The notes beneath the pieces are model-generated. The model worked only from the letters and a program-made list of their open reading frames with translations. It was not told the DNA's origin and made no database searches. This document shows positions 34,488-43,517 of a stretch of 64,000 nt of DNA, piece after piece; within the stretch, counting starts at the first letter, position 1, and every line of letters starts with the position of its first letter. The position numbers and the translations under genes are program-made. The DNA lies in the NCBI GenBank assembly GCA_045600125.1, contig JAZRXH010000142.1:52036-116035 (forward strand). Direction: 5' to 3'. This stretch comes from SIG622 sp045600125. Its GTDB lineage: Bacteria > Bacillota > Clostridia > Oscillospirales > CAG-382.

Positions 34488-36116
34488 ATGAAGAAAGCAA
34501 TAACAACACTTGTATTAGCGCTTCTTGTGAGTTTTTCAACGGTTTGGTCCTGCTCGGCAGAAACTTTTGGCAAGTTGGAATATTCCGTTTCCGACGGCGA
34601 GGTCACAATAGAATTCTGTGACAGAGAGGCTGTCTGTGTGGAGATCCCGGCAACGTTCCAAGGGTATCCCGTAACGAGTATTGGCGATGCAGCCTTCGAG
34701 TTTTGTTCAAAACTTGAAAGCGTAATCATTCCCGACAGTGTGACGAGCATCGGCGGTAGCGCATTCGATGAGTGTGAAAGCCTTACAAGCCTAACCATTC
34801 CGGACGGTGTTACGGGCATTGGTGGTTATGCATTCAACGGCTGTTCAAGCCTCACAAGCATAAATATTCCGGACGGTGTGACGGGCATCGGAGATGACGC
34901 ATTCTTTAATTGTAAAAGCCTCACGAGCATAATCATTCCGGATAGCGTGACGAGTGTCGGCAATTATGCATTCTTTGGGTGCGAAAGCCTCACGAGTATA
35001 AACATTCCGGGCAGTGTGGCGAGCATCGGCGATTCTGCATTTGGTGGGTGTTACGGTCTCACAAGCATCACCGTTGCCCCCGAAAATCAATATTTCCGTT
35101 CCGATAACGGTGTACTGTATTCGGCAGATATGAAAACTCTGCTTCGCTGTCCTGAAAAGGAAGCCGGTACTTTCAGCATTCCCTTTGGCGTGACGAGCAT
35201 CGGCGATTCCGCATTCAATGGGTGCGTATATCTCACAAGCATTCTCATTCCGGACAGTGTGACGAGCATCGGCAAGAGCGCATTCGCCGCATGTTCAAGT
35301 CTTACAAGCATAATCATTCCGGATGGTGTGACGAGTATTGACGAGTTTATGTTCTGCGGTTGTGAGAGCCTTACAAGCGTAATCATTCCGGGCAGCGTGA
35401 AGAGCATCGGCTATGATGCATTCAACGGCTGTAAAAGTCTTACAAGTGTAAACATTCCGGACGGTGTGACGAGCATCGACGCTTATGCATTCGATTTCTG
35501 TCCACGCCTTACAAGCATAACGATTCCTGAAAGTGTAACAAGCATTCATGAATGGTGGGGCGACTGTGGAAGTTTAACGATATACGGTGTTCCCGGTTCT
35601 TATGCCCAGACTTATGCCGAAAAACAGCGGATCCCGTTTGACGCAATAGAGAATGTTCCGGTTATTCCCGTGCGCGCTACGATTGCATCGCTTCCCACCT
35701 TCCCGGTGACGCTGAACGGATTGACATATTCCAACGATGACAGGTTGTATCCGCTCCTTGTATACAATGATATCACCTATTTCCCAATGACCTATTACAA
35801 TTGCCGGCTTCTCGGACTTACTACCGATTGGACGCCGGAAACAGGGCTTGCCGTCACAAAGACCGACAAAGTGCTTTCCGAGTACGTACGCGATGCGCAG
35901 GAAACAGCGAATCCGGCAGAAGTAGGTGTACGGCTTGCAGCGGGTGCGATTTCCGTCAACGGAAAAAACATCGACAACGGCTCGGAACAATATCCTCTTC
36001 TCTTCTTCCGTGACGTTACCTACTTCCCGCTGACGTGGCGCTTTGCAGTGGATGAATTCGGTTGGTTGTACAGCTTCGATGCGGTAAACGGTCTTGTGAT
36101 TTCTTCCGGCAACTGA
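34488..36116 (+). CDS. Exported BspA-type leucine-rich repeat protein with two stalk-like C-terminal repeats
   Basis: The 542 residues begin with a signal peptide (ITTLVLALLVSFSTVWSCSA). About eleven 23-residue BspA/LRR_5 repeats follow (roughly 50-345), pattern SIG-x-x-AF-x-GC-x-SLTSI-x-IPDSVT, interrupted once by a FRSDNGVLYS insertion typical of this family. After a linker come two copies of a stalk-like unit: VTLNGLTYSNDDRLYPLL...DITYFPMTYY and ISVNGKNIDNGSEQYPLL...DVTYFPLTWR. BspA-type proteins are surface adhesins; ligand unknown. Unlike its neighbours the gene uses TTA, CTA and especially TCA codons often and is AT-richer, which suggests separate acquisition or weak selection. Confidence 0.88.
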   Translation: MKKAITTLVLALLVSFSTVWSCSAETFGKLEYSVSDGEVTIEFCDREAVCVEIPATFQGYPVTSIGDAAFEFCSKLESVIIPDSVTSIGGSAFDECESLTSLTIPDGVTGIGGYAFNGCSSLTSINIPDGVTGIGDDAFFNCKSLTSIIIPDSVTSVGNYAFFGCESLTSINIPGSVASIGDSAFGGCYGLTSITVAPENQYFRSDNGVLYSADMKTLLRCPEKEAGTFSIPFGVTSIGDSAFNGCVYLTSILIPDSVTSIGKSAFAACSSLTSIIIPDGVTSIDEFMFCGCESLTSVIIPGSVKSIGYDAFNGCKSLTSVNIPDGVTSIDAYAFDFCPRLTSITIPESVTSIHEWWGDCGSLTIYGVPGSYAQTYAEKQRIPFDAIENVPVIPVRATIASLPTFPVTLNGLTYSNDDRLYPLLVYNDITYFPMTYYNCRLLGLTTDWTPETGLAVTKTDKVLSEYVRDAQETANPAEVGVRLAAGAISVNGKNIDNGSEQYPLLFFRDVTYFPLTWRFAVDEFGWLYSFDAVNGLVISSGN

Positions 36117-36134
36117 TAACGCACAAAAGAAAAT

Positions 36135-36168
36135 GCTTCCCGTTTCTTTTTTGAACGGGAAGCTTTCT
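36135..36168. terminator. Terminator of the LRR protein gene, hairpin usable in both directions
   Basis: GCTTCCCGTT (36135-36144) pairs with AACGGGAAGC (36154-36163), followed by TTTCTT; on the minus strand a T-rich ATTTTCTTTTGT follows. Confidence 0.75.
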
Positions 36169-36179
36169 TATGTCAGAAT

Positions 36180-36221
36180 AAAACAAAAAAGAAGACCGAA
36201 GATCCGATAAGACCTTCGGTC
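36180..36221 (-). terminator. Terminator of the tRNA-Arg unit
   Basis: GACCGAAG (36194-36201) pairs with CTTCGGTC (36214-36221). On the minus strand this is followed by TTCTTTTTTGTTTT. Confidence 0.85.
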
Positions 36222-36224
36222 AAG

Positions 36225-36298
36225 CGTGCCATGAGGGATTCGAACCCCCGACCTTTTGGTTCGTAGCCAAACACTCTATCCAGCTGAGCTAATGGCAC
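36225..36298 (-). tRNA. tRNA-Arg (anticodon ACG)
   Basis: The 74-nt sequence folds as a full cloverleaf: acceptor GTGCCAT with ATGGCAC, D-arm GCTC...GAGT, anticodon stem TTTGG with CCAAA around the CTACGAA loop (anticodon ACG), T-arm GGGGG-TTCGAAT-CCCTC, discriminator G. CCA is not encoded (CTT follows), so it must be added. ACG is read as inosine-34 after TadA editing and decodes CGU/CGC/CGA. Confidence 0.96.
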
Positions 36299-36446
36299 AT
36301 ATACGGTGCATTGGGAATTGTTTTCTGCTCTCCCGAACACTCATATATAATACCACATTCTTTGGCTTTTGTCAAGGGGTAAATGTGAAAAAATCACATT
36401 TTTTAAGGGCTTTTTTGATTTGATTCTGATTTGCATTGATTTGGTT

Positions 36447-37844
36447 TTATGCCGTTTCGGCCGTCTCCTCCGCACCCACGACCTTGCCGCAAAGACCTAC
36501 CTTCGCATAGTAGGCAATGTTGAGGATACTGCATACGATCCAGCCGGCAGGGTAGCCGAAGCCGATGAGGGGCTCGGTGTTCGAGATGAAATTTGCCACG
36601 ATATAAAGATAAGCCTGACGGAACAGCACGAAGGAGAACAGCATCAGCACCATCGGTACCTTGGCGTTGCCGGCGCCTCTCTGTGCCGCCGCATACACCT
36701 GATTCACACAGCATACAAGATAGAAAGCCGAGTTCAGCCGCAGGAACATCGTACCGTACTCCACCACCTGCGGATCGCTGTTGAAGAACTGCACGAGCGC
36801 CGGGGCAAACAGCATGACCGGGATCATGATGATGACCGTGGAGGTGATCGCCATCGTCAGCGAAACGGTCACGCCCTTGCGGGCTCTTCCCATCTGTCCT
36901 CTGCCGAGGTTCTGTCCCACGAAGGTGGTCGCCGCCAGTGCCAGCGACTGCATGGGCAGGAACATGAACTGGTCGATTTTGGAGTATGCCGACCAGCCGG
37001 ACATACAGTTGGTGCCGAAGAAGTTGATATACGATGCGACGAATACGTTGGAGAACGACGTAATGGTCATCTGGAGCGCCGCCGGGATGCCGACTCTTAC
37101 GATCTGTCCGAGGATCTCTGTATCAAGACAGAGCTTCTTAAGGCGTACCTTCACGCAGGAGGAAGTGCCAAGAAGCACGATGACCACGAGGATTGCCGAT
37201 ATGTACTGGGAAATGACGGTGGCATAGGCAACGCCCGCAACTCCCATCCGGAACCGAATGACAAAAAGCAGGTCAAGGAAAATATTCGTCAGCGCCGAAA
37301 CGACGAGAAAATAGAAGGGTCTTCTTGAATCACCAACGGCTCGCAGGATACCCGAGCCCATATTGTACACCATCAGACCCGAAACGCCCCCAAAGTAGAT
37401 CAGAAGGTAGGTTCTTGCTTCCGGAAAAACGTCCTCGGTCGCCTTCATGAGGTGCAGCATAGGCGTGGTCATGCCGAGACCGATGACGGTAAAGGCGAGC
37501 GCCAGAAGCAGCGTCATCACGATGGAGGTGTGGACCGACTTTTCCACCTTGTCGTATTTCTTGGCTCCGAAGTACTGAGAGATGACGACGCCGGCGCCGC
37601 TGGCAAGTCCCGAGAAAAAGCCGATGAGCATATTGGTGATGGGACCCACCGAGCCTACCGCCGAAAACGCCGCATTGCCTACGTAGTTTCCGACCACCCA
37701 GGTGTCCACTGTATTATATAGCTGCTGAAACAGATTTCCCGCAAGAAGCGGCATCGCAAAAACGATGAAATGCCGGATAATGCTTCCCTCGGTCATGTCG
37801 GTACCGAGCGATCTGCGCTGCAGCACCGCCGTGCTTTGTCCCAT
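36447..37844 (-). CDS. MATE-family efflux transporter
   Basis: It exports drugs or metabolites using a Na+ or H+ gradient. 465 residues from the ATG at 37844 (MGQSTAVLQRRSLGTDMTEG), with AAGGAAGGGG 7 nt upstream; a longer frame lacks a better site. Twelve membrane segments form two MATE halves, with the typical openings MPLLAGNLFQQLYNTVDTWV and GIPAALQMTITSFSNVF. Substrate unknown. A T-rich tail follows its stop. It lies 104 bp downstream of the metal-tail lipoprotein on the same strand; no strong terminator separates them. Confidence 0.9.
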   Translation of the reverse strand: MGQSTAVLQRRSLGTDMTEGSIIRHFIVFAMPLLAGNLFQQLYNTVDTWVVGNYVGNAAFSAVGSVGPITNMLIGFFSGLASGAGVVISQYFGAKKYDKVEKSVHTSIVMTLLLALAFTVIGLGMTTPMLHLMKATEDVFPEARTYLLIYFGGVSGLMVYNMGSGILRAVGDSRRPFYFLVVSALTNIFLDLLFVIRFRMGVAGVAYATVISQYISAILVVIVLLGTSSCVKVRLKKLCLDTEILGQIVRVGIPAALQMTITSFSNVFVASYINFFGTNCMSGWSAYSKIDQFMFLPMQSLALAATTFVGQNLGRGQMGRARKGVTVSLTMAITSTVIIMIPVMLFAPALVQFFNSDPQVVEYGTMFLRLNSAFYLVCCVNQVYAAAQRGAGNAKVPMVLMLFSFVLFRQAYLYIVANFISNTEPLIGFGYPAGWIVCSILNIAYYAKVGLCGKVVGAEETAETA

Positions 37845-37948
37845 TTTGATCCCCTTCCTTCTGTGCCTATGAGCGGTCATGCCTTTTCTTTTGCCGACCT
37901 CAAGGCGCTTTTTTGATTCATTAGTTCAATTCGGAGAATTCCGATGAC

Positions 37949-38725
37949 TTAAGGATGGCACCGCTTGCAGGGAACGTACCCGCTTGCAATCAGGGAGGCT
38001 CTGTCATTGGAAAAGCCCTTGTTGCTCTCCTTCATGTCCTTTACCGAATCGCAGGAGGGATAGTGGAATTTCTTGGAGTTCTTATTGTATACGTAGTTTC
38101 CGGAGGAGCCGGAAGAGGAAGGCTCGGGCTTCTTTTCCGGTTCCTTTTGTTCTTGTTGTTCTTGCTTTGAGGGCTCGGCGATTTTTACGGGCTGCTTTTC
38201 TTCTTCGGACTTGTTTTCGGTCTTTTCTGCCGTTTCAGACTTTTCAGCCTTTTCGGAGCTTTCACCGGAGGCATCCCTGCCGTTTTCGCTTTCCTTCAGA
38301 ATGCCGGACAGACCCTCGGCGGTGTTGGCGTCTTTATCCTTTTCCGCTTCGCCGTCCGGGGCAGACTCGCCGCTCTTTGCGGCGTCGGCTTCCTCGTTTT
38401 CGGCGGGAAGGGAAGCCCCCTCGTCGGTGCCTTCATCCTCGGAGCCTCCTTCGGCGGACTTTTCCGGGATTTCCGACTCCTCCGAATGTTCCGATTCTTC
38501 CGCTTCATTCGTCGGGAGGGATCTTGCGATATCTCCTTCTTCGTCCTTTTTGTCGATAATCTCAAAGCCCTCTGCCATAAGAAAGGCTTCTCTTTCCTCC
38601 TCGGACATTTCCGAGAAGGGGACGAATTCTCCGTTCCCGCTTCCGCCGCAGGAGGAAAGTCCGGCTGCTGTCAGAAGGATCAGGCTCATAGCAAACAGTG
38701 AAAGTATTTTCTTCTTCATTTTCAT
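37949..38725 (-). CDS. Lipoprotein with long acidic linker and Cys/His metal-binding tail
   Basis: 258 residues; an in-frame ATG 12 nt earlier is directly abutted by its AGG, so the ATG at 38725 fits better. Signal KKKILSLFAMSLILLTAAGL ends in lipobox Leu-Ser-Ser-Cys. Residues about 30-205 are a low-complexity Glu/Ser/Ala/Lys linker. The C-terminal 50 residues are a compact domain, NYVYNKNSKKFHYPSCDSVK followed by MKESNKGFSNDRASLIASGY and VPCKRCHP. The spacing of KFH-x-P-x-C, R-x-x-LI-x-x-GY and PC-x-x-C matches the Ada-like zinc-binding tail seen on many exported nucleases and competence-type proteins; no nuclease domain is present here. It begins 23 nt after the dnaE stop. Confidence 0.75.
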   Translation of the reverse strand: MKMKKKILSLFAMSLILLTAAGLSSCGGSGNGEFVPFSEMSEEEREAFLMAEGFEIIDKKDEEGDIARSLPTNEAEESEHSEESEIPEKSAEGGSEDEGTDEGASLPAENEEADAAKSGESAPDGEAEKDKDANTAEGLSGILKESENGRDASGESSEKAEKSETAEKTENKSEEEKQPVKIAEPSKQEQQEQKEPEKKPEPSSSGSSGNYVYNKNSKKFHYPSCDSVKDMKESNKGFSNDRASLIASGYVPCKRCHP

Positions 38726-38748
38726 GAATGACCACATCCTATGTTCTC

Positions 38749-41700
38749 TTATTCTTTTGTTTTGACGACCACGTTCTTCTCTCCGAGGTACCTCTTCTGA
38801 AGCCCGATAAAGGAGGCGGACAGCGTGACGCCGTATCCGAGCCTTACAAGCTTTGCGGTATTCTCAAAATAGACGAATACCGGGACGGCGCCGTCCTTGA
38901 AAATCTCGCAGAGATTCATGGCTCTTCTGAACACCGCATCCTCCTCGGAGGGGACTCTGAGAAACAGCGAAACGTTCGGAGAAGGTCTGCCTGTATCGCT
39001 TCGGTACCCGTTTTCCGTTCTTGGTGCTCTTTCTCCCGGATAGCTCTGCCCGGACGCCGGGGCGTTTTGCACACTTCCCGCAGTGCGGGGAGCACAGGCA
39101 GCGCTCTGCACGGGGGCTTTCTTTTCGCCGCCGTAGGAAGCGCCCTGCGGCTTTGCATTCTTCTTCAGGTTTTCCGCCATGGCGGAGCCGTTCTCATAGA
39201 CCGGGAACACGTTCTCCACGATCAGCTTTGCTTCCTCGTGGGGTTCTTCGTCCTCGCCCGTGGGGCGGGATTCCTTCACGCTGATCTTTCCGGAGAATCC
39301 GGCGATACTGCCGTTTGCGATCTTGTCCCGGAAGTTCTCAAAGGTGTTGGGGAAGATGATAAGCTCCAGCGCACCGCTTGTGTCCTCAAGATCGCAGAAT
39401 GCCATCTTGGCGCCGCTCTTGGTGATCTTTGCCTTGCAGTTTTTCAGCATGCCCACGAGCACCACGCTTTGCCCGTCCCGATAGGTTCCGGTGCCTTCGT
39501 CCCCGAAGGACTCGCAGATCTCGGCGATCTTTGCGGCTCCGATGCTTTCGGCGTGATCCGAGTAGCCGAGAAGCGGATGACCCGAGAAGTACAGTCCTGC
39601 CGCTTCCTTTTCCATTTCGAGAAGCTCGGTCACGGGAAGCTCTTCGATGTCCGGATATTCGATGACGATCCGCTTCGGCGTGTCGTCCTCTTCGGAAAGC
39701 TGAGAGAAGAGGTCGATCTGACCCTTTACGTCGGCACTGCGTGCCTTGGAGATACTCTTCATGGCGGGTGTGAATACCTGCAGAAGCTGACTGCGCTTTT
39801 TGCCGAAGCAGTCGAAGGCGCCGCTCTTAATGAGGTTCTCCACTACTTTTTCGTATACGTCAAGCCCGGACGTCCTGTCGAGGAAGTCCTCGAGGCTCTT
39901 GTATTCGCCGCCGCTCTTCCGTTCGTCGATGATTTTTTGAAGGACCCCTCTGCCGATGTTGTTGATGGCAAGAAGACCGAAGCGCACGTTGTTCCCTTCC
40001 ACCGTAAAGTCGATCTCACTGCGGTTCACGCAGGGAGGGAGAACTTTTATGCCGCTCTTTTCCATCTCGGCAAGATAAGAGGCGACTTTTGTATCGCTGT
40101 CGAGGACGCTCGTCACAAGCGCCGAAAGGTATTCTCTCGGGTAGTGGCATTTCAGAAAAGCCGTCCGGTAAGCCACCACCGAGTAGGCGCAGGCGTGGGA
40201 CTTATTGAAGGCGTACTTTGCAAACTCCGACATTTCGTCGTAGATTTTCAGAGCGTCCTCTTCCGATACGCCCCGGGCAAGGGCACCCTCGCACTCAAGA
40301 GAGCCGTCCTCACGCTTTTTTCCGTGAAGGAAAAACTCCTTTTCCTTTTCCATTTCCTTCACTTTTTTCTTGCTCATATACCGGCGCACCACGTCGGCAC
40401 GGCCGTAGGAGTATCCCGCAAGAACCCGGAAGATCTGCATGACCTGCTCCTGGTATACAACACAGCCGTTGGTAACGTCGAGGATCGGACGGAGCCGCTC
40501 GTCGATGTATTTGATTTTCTCGGGATTCCGGCGGTTGTCGATGTATTTCGGGATGCTGTCCATGGGACCCGGACGGTACAGCGAAATCGCCGCCGTGATG
40601 TCCTCGATGCTTCGGGGCTGCAGACGCAGGATCAGATTTTTCATACCGCCGGATTCCAGCTGGAATACGCCTTCTGTGTTGCCGGTGCAGAGCATATCGT
40701 AGGTCGCTTTGTCCTCAAGGCTGACCTTCTCAATGTCAAAATCCGGCTCGCTCTTGCGGATACGCTCCTCGGCACTGCGGATGATGGTCAGGTTCCGAAG
40801 ACCGAGAAAATCCATCTTCAAAAGTCCAAGCTCCGCCACCTCGGTCATGTTGTACTGCGTCACGATGACGCCGCCGTTGGTGGAAAGAGGCACGTATTCG
40901 TCCACCGCCTTGTCGGCGATGACGACAGCCGCCGCATGGGTGGAGGCGTTCCGGGGCATCCCTTCGATTTTCCGCGCCACGTCCAGAAGGTTCTTCACAC
41001 GGAAGTCGTTGTCATACAGCTCTTTCAGTTCGGAGACGCTTTCCAGCGCCCTGTCGATGGTCACGCCAAGCTCTCTCGGGATAAGCTTTGCCACTACGTC
41101 CGCTTCGGCATAAGGGATCTCCAGGGCTCTGGCGGTATCCCGTATCGCTGCCCTTGCCGCCATGGTGCCGAAGGTGACGATCTGCGTCACTCTTTCTCTG
41201 CCGTAGCGACTTGCCACGTAGTCGATGACCTCGCCTCGCCGCTCATAGCAGAAGTCCACGTCGAAGTCGGGCATGCTGACCCGTTCGGGGTTCAGAAATC
41301 TTTCAAACAGCAGGTTGTATTGGATGGGGTCTACGTCGGTGATGCCGAGGCAGAACGCCGCAAGGCTTCCCGCACCCGAGCCTCTGCCGGGACCGGTGGG
41401 AATGCCGCTGCTTTTCGCAAAATTCACGTAGTCGGCAACGATGAGGAAATATTCCACAAAGCCCATGCGGCGGATGACGCCGATTTCCATGTCGAGCCTT
41501 GCCTTGTATTCTTTTTTGTCGGGTGCTTCGCCGAGAGCCTCTGCCTCGGAAAGCCGTCTTTCCAGACCCTCCCGGCAGGAACGCAAAAAGAAGTCGACAG
41601 CGTCCGAGCCGTCCTCCGGGACAAACGCCGGCATGAACAGCCTGTCAAAGCAGAAATCGAAGTTACACCGTTCGGCGATGCGCACGGTGTTCCCGATCGC

Positions 41701-42462
41701 TTCCGGCACGTCGGAGAAGAGCGCCAGCATCTCGTCGCCGCTCTTGATATAAAACTCATCGGTGGCAAATTCGAGGGAGCCGCCGGTCTGAATGGAGGTC
41801 AGCACCTTGTGCGTCTTCGCATCTTCTTTGGTGATATAATGGGAGTCGTTCGTCGCCACAAGGGGGATCGAAAGCTCCTTCGACAGTTTTCGCAGCGCCA
41901 TGCCGGCTCTCATCTCGTCCTCGATACCGTGGTTCTGGATCTCAAGGAAGAAGTTACCGTCACCGAAGATGCTTTTCAGCATTTTTGCGTGCTTTTTCGC
42001 TTCGTCCTCGCAGCCGTCGAGAAGCATTCTCGGGATGTAGCCGCCGATACAGCCGGACAGAGCGATCAGACCCTCGCTGTACTGCGACAGAAGCTCAAGG
42101 TCCGCCCGGGGCTTCGAGTAAAAGCCCTCGGTATAAGCCTTCGATACGATTTTGATGAGGTTCTTGTAGCCGGTCTCGTTTTTGCAAAGAAGCACCAGAT
42201 GATAGTACGCCGCATCGTTGACTCTCGTTTTGTCGAAGCGGGAGGTCGGCGCTGCGTAGATCTCACAGCCGATGATGGGCTTTATGCCCTTTGCTTTCAA
42301 CTCTTTGTAAAACTGTACACACCCGTACATCACACCGTGGTCGGTGATGGCGCAGGCGCTCTGGGAAAGTTCGGACAGCCTCGGTGCGATGTCACGGATA
42401 CGGCAGGCGCCGTCCAGCAGACTGTATTCGGTATGAAGATGCAGGTTTACGAATTCCGTCAT
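38749..42462 (-). CDS. dnaE: DNA polymerase III alpha subunit
   Basis: The 1,237 residues have the PHP domain (NLHLHTEYSLLDGACRI, AITDHGVMYGCVQFY, 1 to about 210), the C-family polymerase palm with GPGRGSGAGSLAAFCLGITD and the catalytic MPDFDVDFCYERR (about 397), AAVVIADKAVDEYVPL, GVFQLESGGMK, the helix-hairpin-helix and an OB-fold region (about 1000-1090). This is the DnaE1/DnaE type, without the proofreading domain of PolC. A 100-residue C-terminal extension contains a Pro/Ala-rich linker. It lies in a minus-strand run murB-whiA-dnaE-lipoprotein. Confidence 0.96.
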   Translation of the reverse strand: MTEFVNLHLHTEYSLLDGACRIRDIAPRLSELSQSACAITDHGVMYGCVQFYKELKAKGIKPIIGCEIYAAPTSRFDKTRVNDAAYYHLVLLCKNETGYKNLIKIVSKAYTEGFYSKPRADLELLSQYSEGLIALSGCIGGYIPRMLLDGCEDEAKKHAKMLKSIFGDGNFFLEIQNHGIEDEMRAGMALRKLSKELSIPLVATNDSHYITKEDAKTHKVLTSIQTGGSLEFATDEFYIKSGDEMLALFSDVPEAIGNTVRIAERCNFDFCFDRLFMPAFVPEDGSDAVDFFLRSCREGLERRLSEAEALGEAPDKKEYKARLDMEIGVIRRMGFVEYFLIVADYVNFAKSSGIPTGPGRGSGAGSLAAFCLGITDVDPIQYNLLFERFLNPERVSMPDFDVDFCYERRGEVIDYVASRYGRERVTQIVTFGTMAARAAIRDTARALEIPYAEADVVAKLIPRELGVTIDRALESVSELKELYDNDFRVKNLLDVARKIEGMPRNASTHAAAVVIADKAVDEYVPLSTNGGVIVTQYNMTEVAELGLLKMDFLGLRNLTIIRSAEERIRKSEPDFDIEKVSLEDKATYDMLCTGNTEGVFQLESGGMKNLILRLQPRSIEDITAAISLYRPGPMDSIPKYIDNRRNPEKIKYIDERLRPILDVTNGCVVYQEQVMQIFRVLAGYSYGRADVVRRYMSKKKVKEMEKEKEFFLHGKKREDGSLECEGALARGVSEEDALKIYDEMSEFAKYAFNKSHACAYSVVAYRTAFLKCHYPREYLSALVTSVLDSDTKVASYLAEMEKSGIKVLPPCVNRSEIDFTVEGNNVRFGLLAINNIGRGVLQKIIDERKSGGEYKSLEDFLDRTSGLDVYEKVVENLIKSGAFDCFGKKRSQLLQVFTPAMKSISKARSADVKGQIDLFSQLSEEDDTPKRIVIEYPDIEELPVTELLEMEKEAAGLYFSGHPLLGYSDHAESIGAAKIAEICESFGDEGTGTYRDGQSVVLVGMLKNCKAKITKSGAKMAFCDLEDTSGALELIIFPNTFENFRDKIANGSIAGFSGKISVKESRPTGEDEEPHEEAKLIVENVFPVYENGSAMAENLKKNAKPQGASYGGEKKAPVQSAACAPRTAGSVQNAPASGQSYPGERAPRTENGYRSDTGRPSPNVSLFLRVPSEEDAVFRRAMNLCEIFKDGAVPVFVYFENTAKLVRLGYGVTLSASFIGLQKRYLGEKNVVVKTKE

Positions 42463-42564
42463 TTTTTCCGCTGTCCTTTCTTCTTGATATCCTATGAAAT
42501 CCTACTTGTGTCGTATCTCTGTTTATGTGCCCGTCGCCGGAGAAAACACGGCAGGGAATATTGC

Positions 42565-43458
42565 TCAGTTCCGCTTCTCCTCCCAAAGCTCGCATATCTT
42601 GGCAAGTCTTCGGTTGAGGCAGGACTTTGTGACGGGAGGCTCGTGCATGGCGGCAAGCTCGGAAAGGGATGCGTCGTCGTTCTCAAGGCGAAGGCGTGCG
42701 GTCTCGGCGTATTCCTCGGGGAGGGAAGAGAGGATTCCGAGCTTTGTAAGTCCGTTTATGGCTTCCTTCTGACGGTGCGATGCCGAAACGACCCTTTTTA
42801 TGTTGGCGGTCTCGCAGTTGGAGACCCGGTTGCAGTTGTTCCGGATGTTTTTCTCGATCATCCGATCCGTCATGTCAAAGGAGCTTTGGTGGGCGCCGAT
42901 ATAGGCGATAAAGTCGATGATCTCGTTGCTGTCCTTGAAATAGACCACGTAGTGGGAATTCCGTTCGGTGAGTTTTGCGGAAAAGCCGCATATTTTCAGA
43001 TACCTCTGCAGCTCCAGCGAAAGCGTATAACGGGATACGACCATTTCAAGATGGTAGGAGTTTTCGGGAGAGACCGCACTTCCGCAGAGAAGAAAGACGC
43101 CCCGCAGAAACGCCGGACGGCATTCCTCACAGTGCATATTCTCCAGAAGGAGCCGATAGGTGGAGGAATCGGGGTAGCCGAAGGACTCAAAGACCTTTCC
43201 GGTGTCCTCTCCGGCTACTTCAAAATGATACTCGGTGTCGCCGCTGCTTCTGCATTCACTGCGGAGCTTCGGAAAGGCGGAAGAGAATAACTGCTTCGCC
43301 TTTTCGCACACCTCGATGCTGCCCGAAGAAAAGCCGATGCGCCCCTCTTCAAAATGCGGGGAAAACAGCATCATGCCGTAAAGCTGCGCCCGGCTGCAGC
43401 ACTTCTTTGCGCCCTTGATTTTCAGCACTTCACTTTTTATGCTTTGCGTAAACGTCAT
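42565..43458 (-). CDS. whiA: WhiA, DNA-binding regulator with homing-endonuclease-like domain
   Basis: 297 residues from the ATG at 43458 (MTFTQSIKSEVLKIKGAKKC); AAAGG lies 10 nt upstream, while an in-frame GTG at 43476 would overlap that site. WhiA has an N-terminal LAGLIDADG-like fold (CRPAFLRGVFLLCGSAVSPE, YHLEMVV) and a C-terminal helix-turn-helix (about 215-297, LRLENDDASLSELAAMHEPP then NRRLAKICEL). It is linked to chromosome segregation, division and sporulation in Gram-positives. Here it lies between murB and dnaE; the rapZ and yvcK genes that commonly separate murB from whiA are missing. Confidence 0.94.
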   Translation of the reverse strand: MTFTQSIKSEVLKIKGAKKCCSRAQLYGMMLFSPHFEEGRIGFSSGSIEVCEKAKQLFSSAFPKLRSECRSSGDTEYHFEVAGEDTGKVFESFGYPDSSTYRLLLENMHCEECRPAFLRGVFLLCGSAVSPENSYHLEMVVSRYTLSLELQRYLKICGFSAKLTERNSHYVVYFKDSNEIIDFIAYIGAHQSSFDMTDRMIEKNIRNNCNRVSNCETANIKRVVSASHRQKEAINGLTKLGILSSLPEEYAETARLRLENDDASLSELAAMHEPPVTKSCLNRRLAKICELWEEKRN

Positions 43459-43517
43459 CTTCCGGTGTCCTTTCACCCGATGCGTCTTCGGGAGAAGTGC
43501 CGAAGAAACACGGAATT

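Noticed and set aside
34700..35560. Regular repeats resembling a CRISPR array
   Set aside because: The 69-bp period is the coding repeat of the 23-residue LRR unit; units diverge and there are no distinct spacers or cas genes.
38728..43290. 1,520-codon plus-strand frame opposite dnaE and whiA
   Set aside because: It spans two unrelated sense genes and the gap between them, has no promoter or ribosome site, and reflects the same codon bias.
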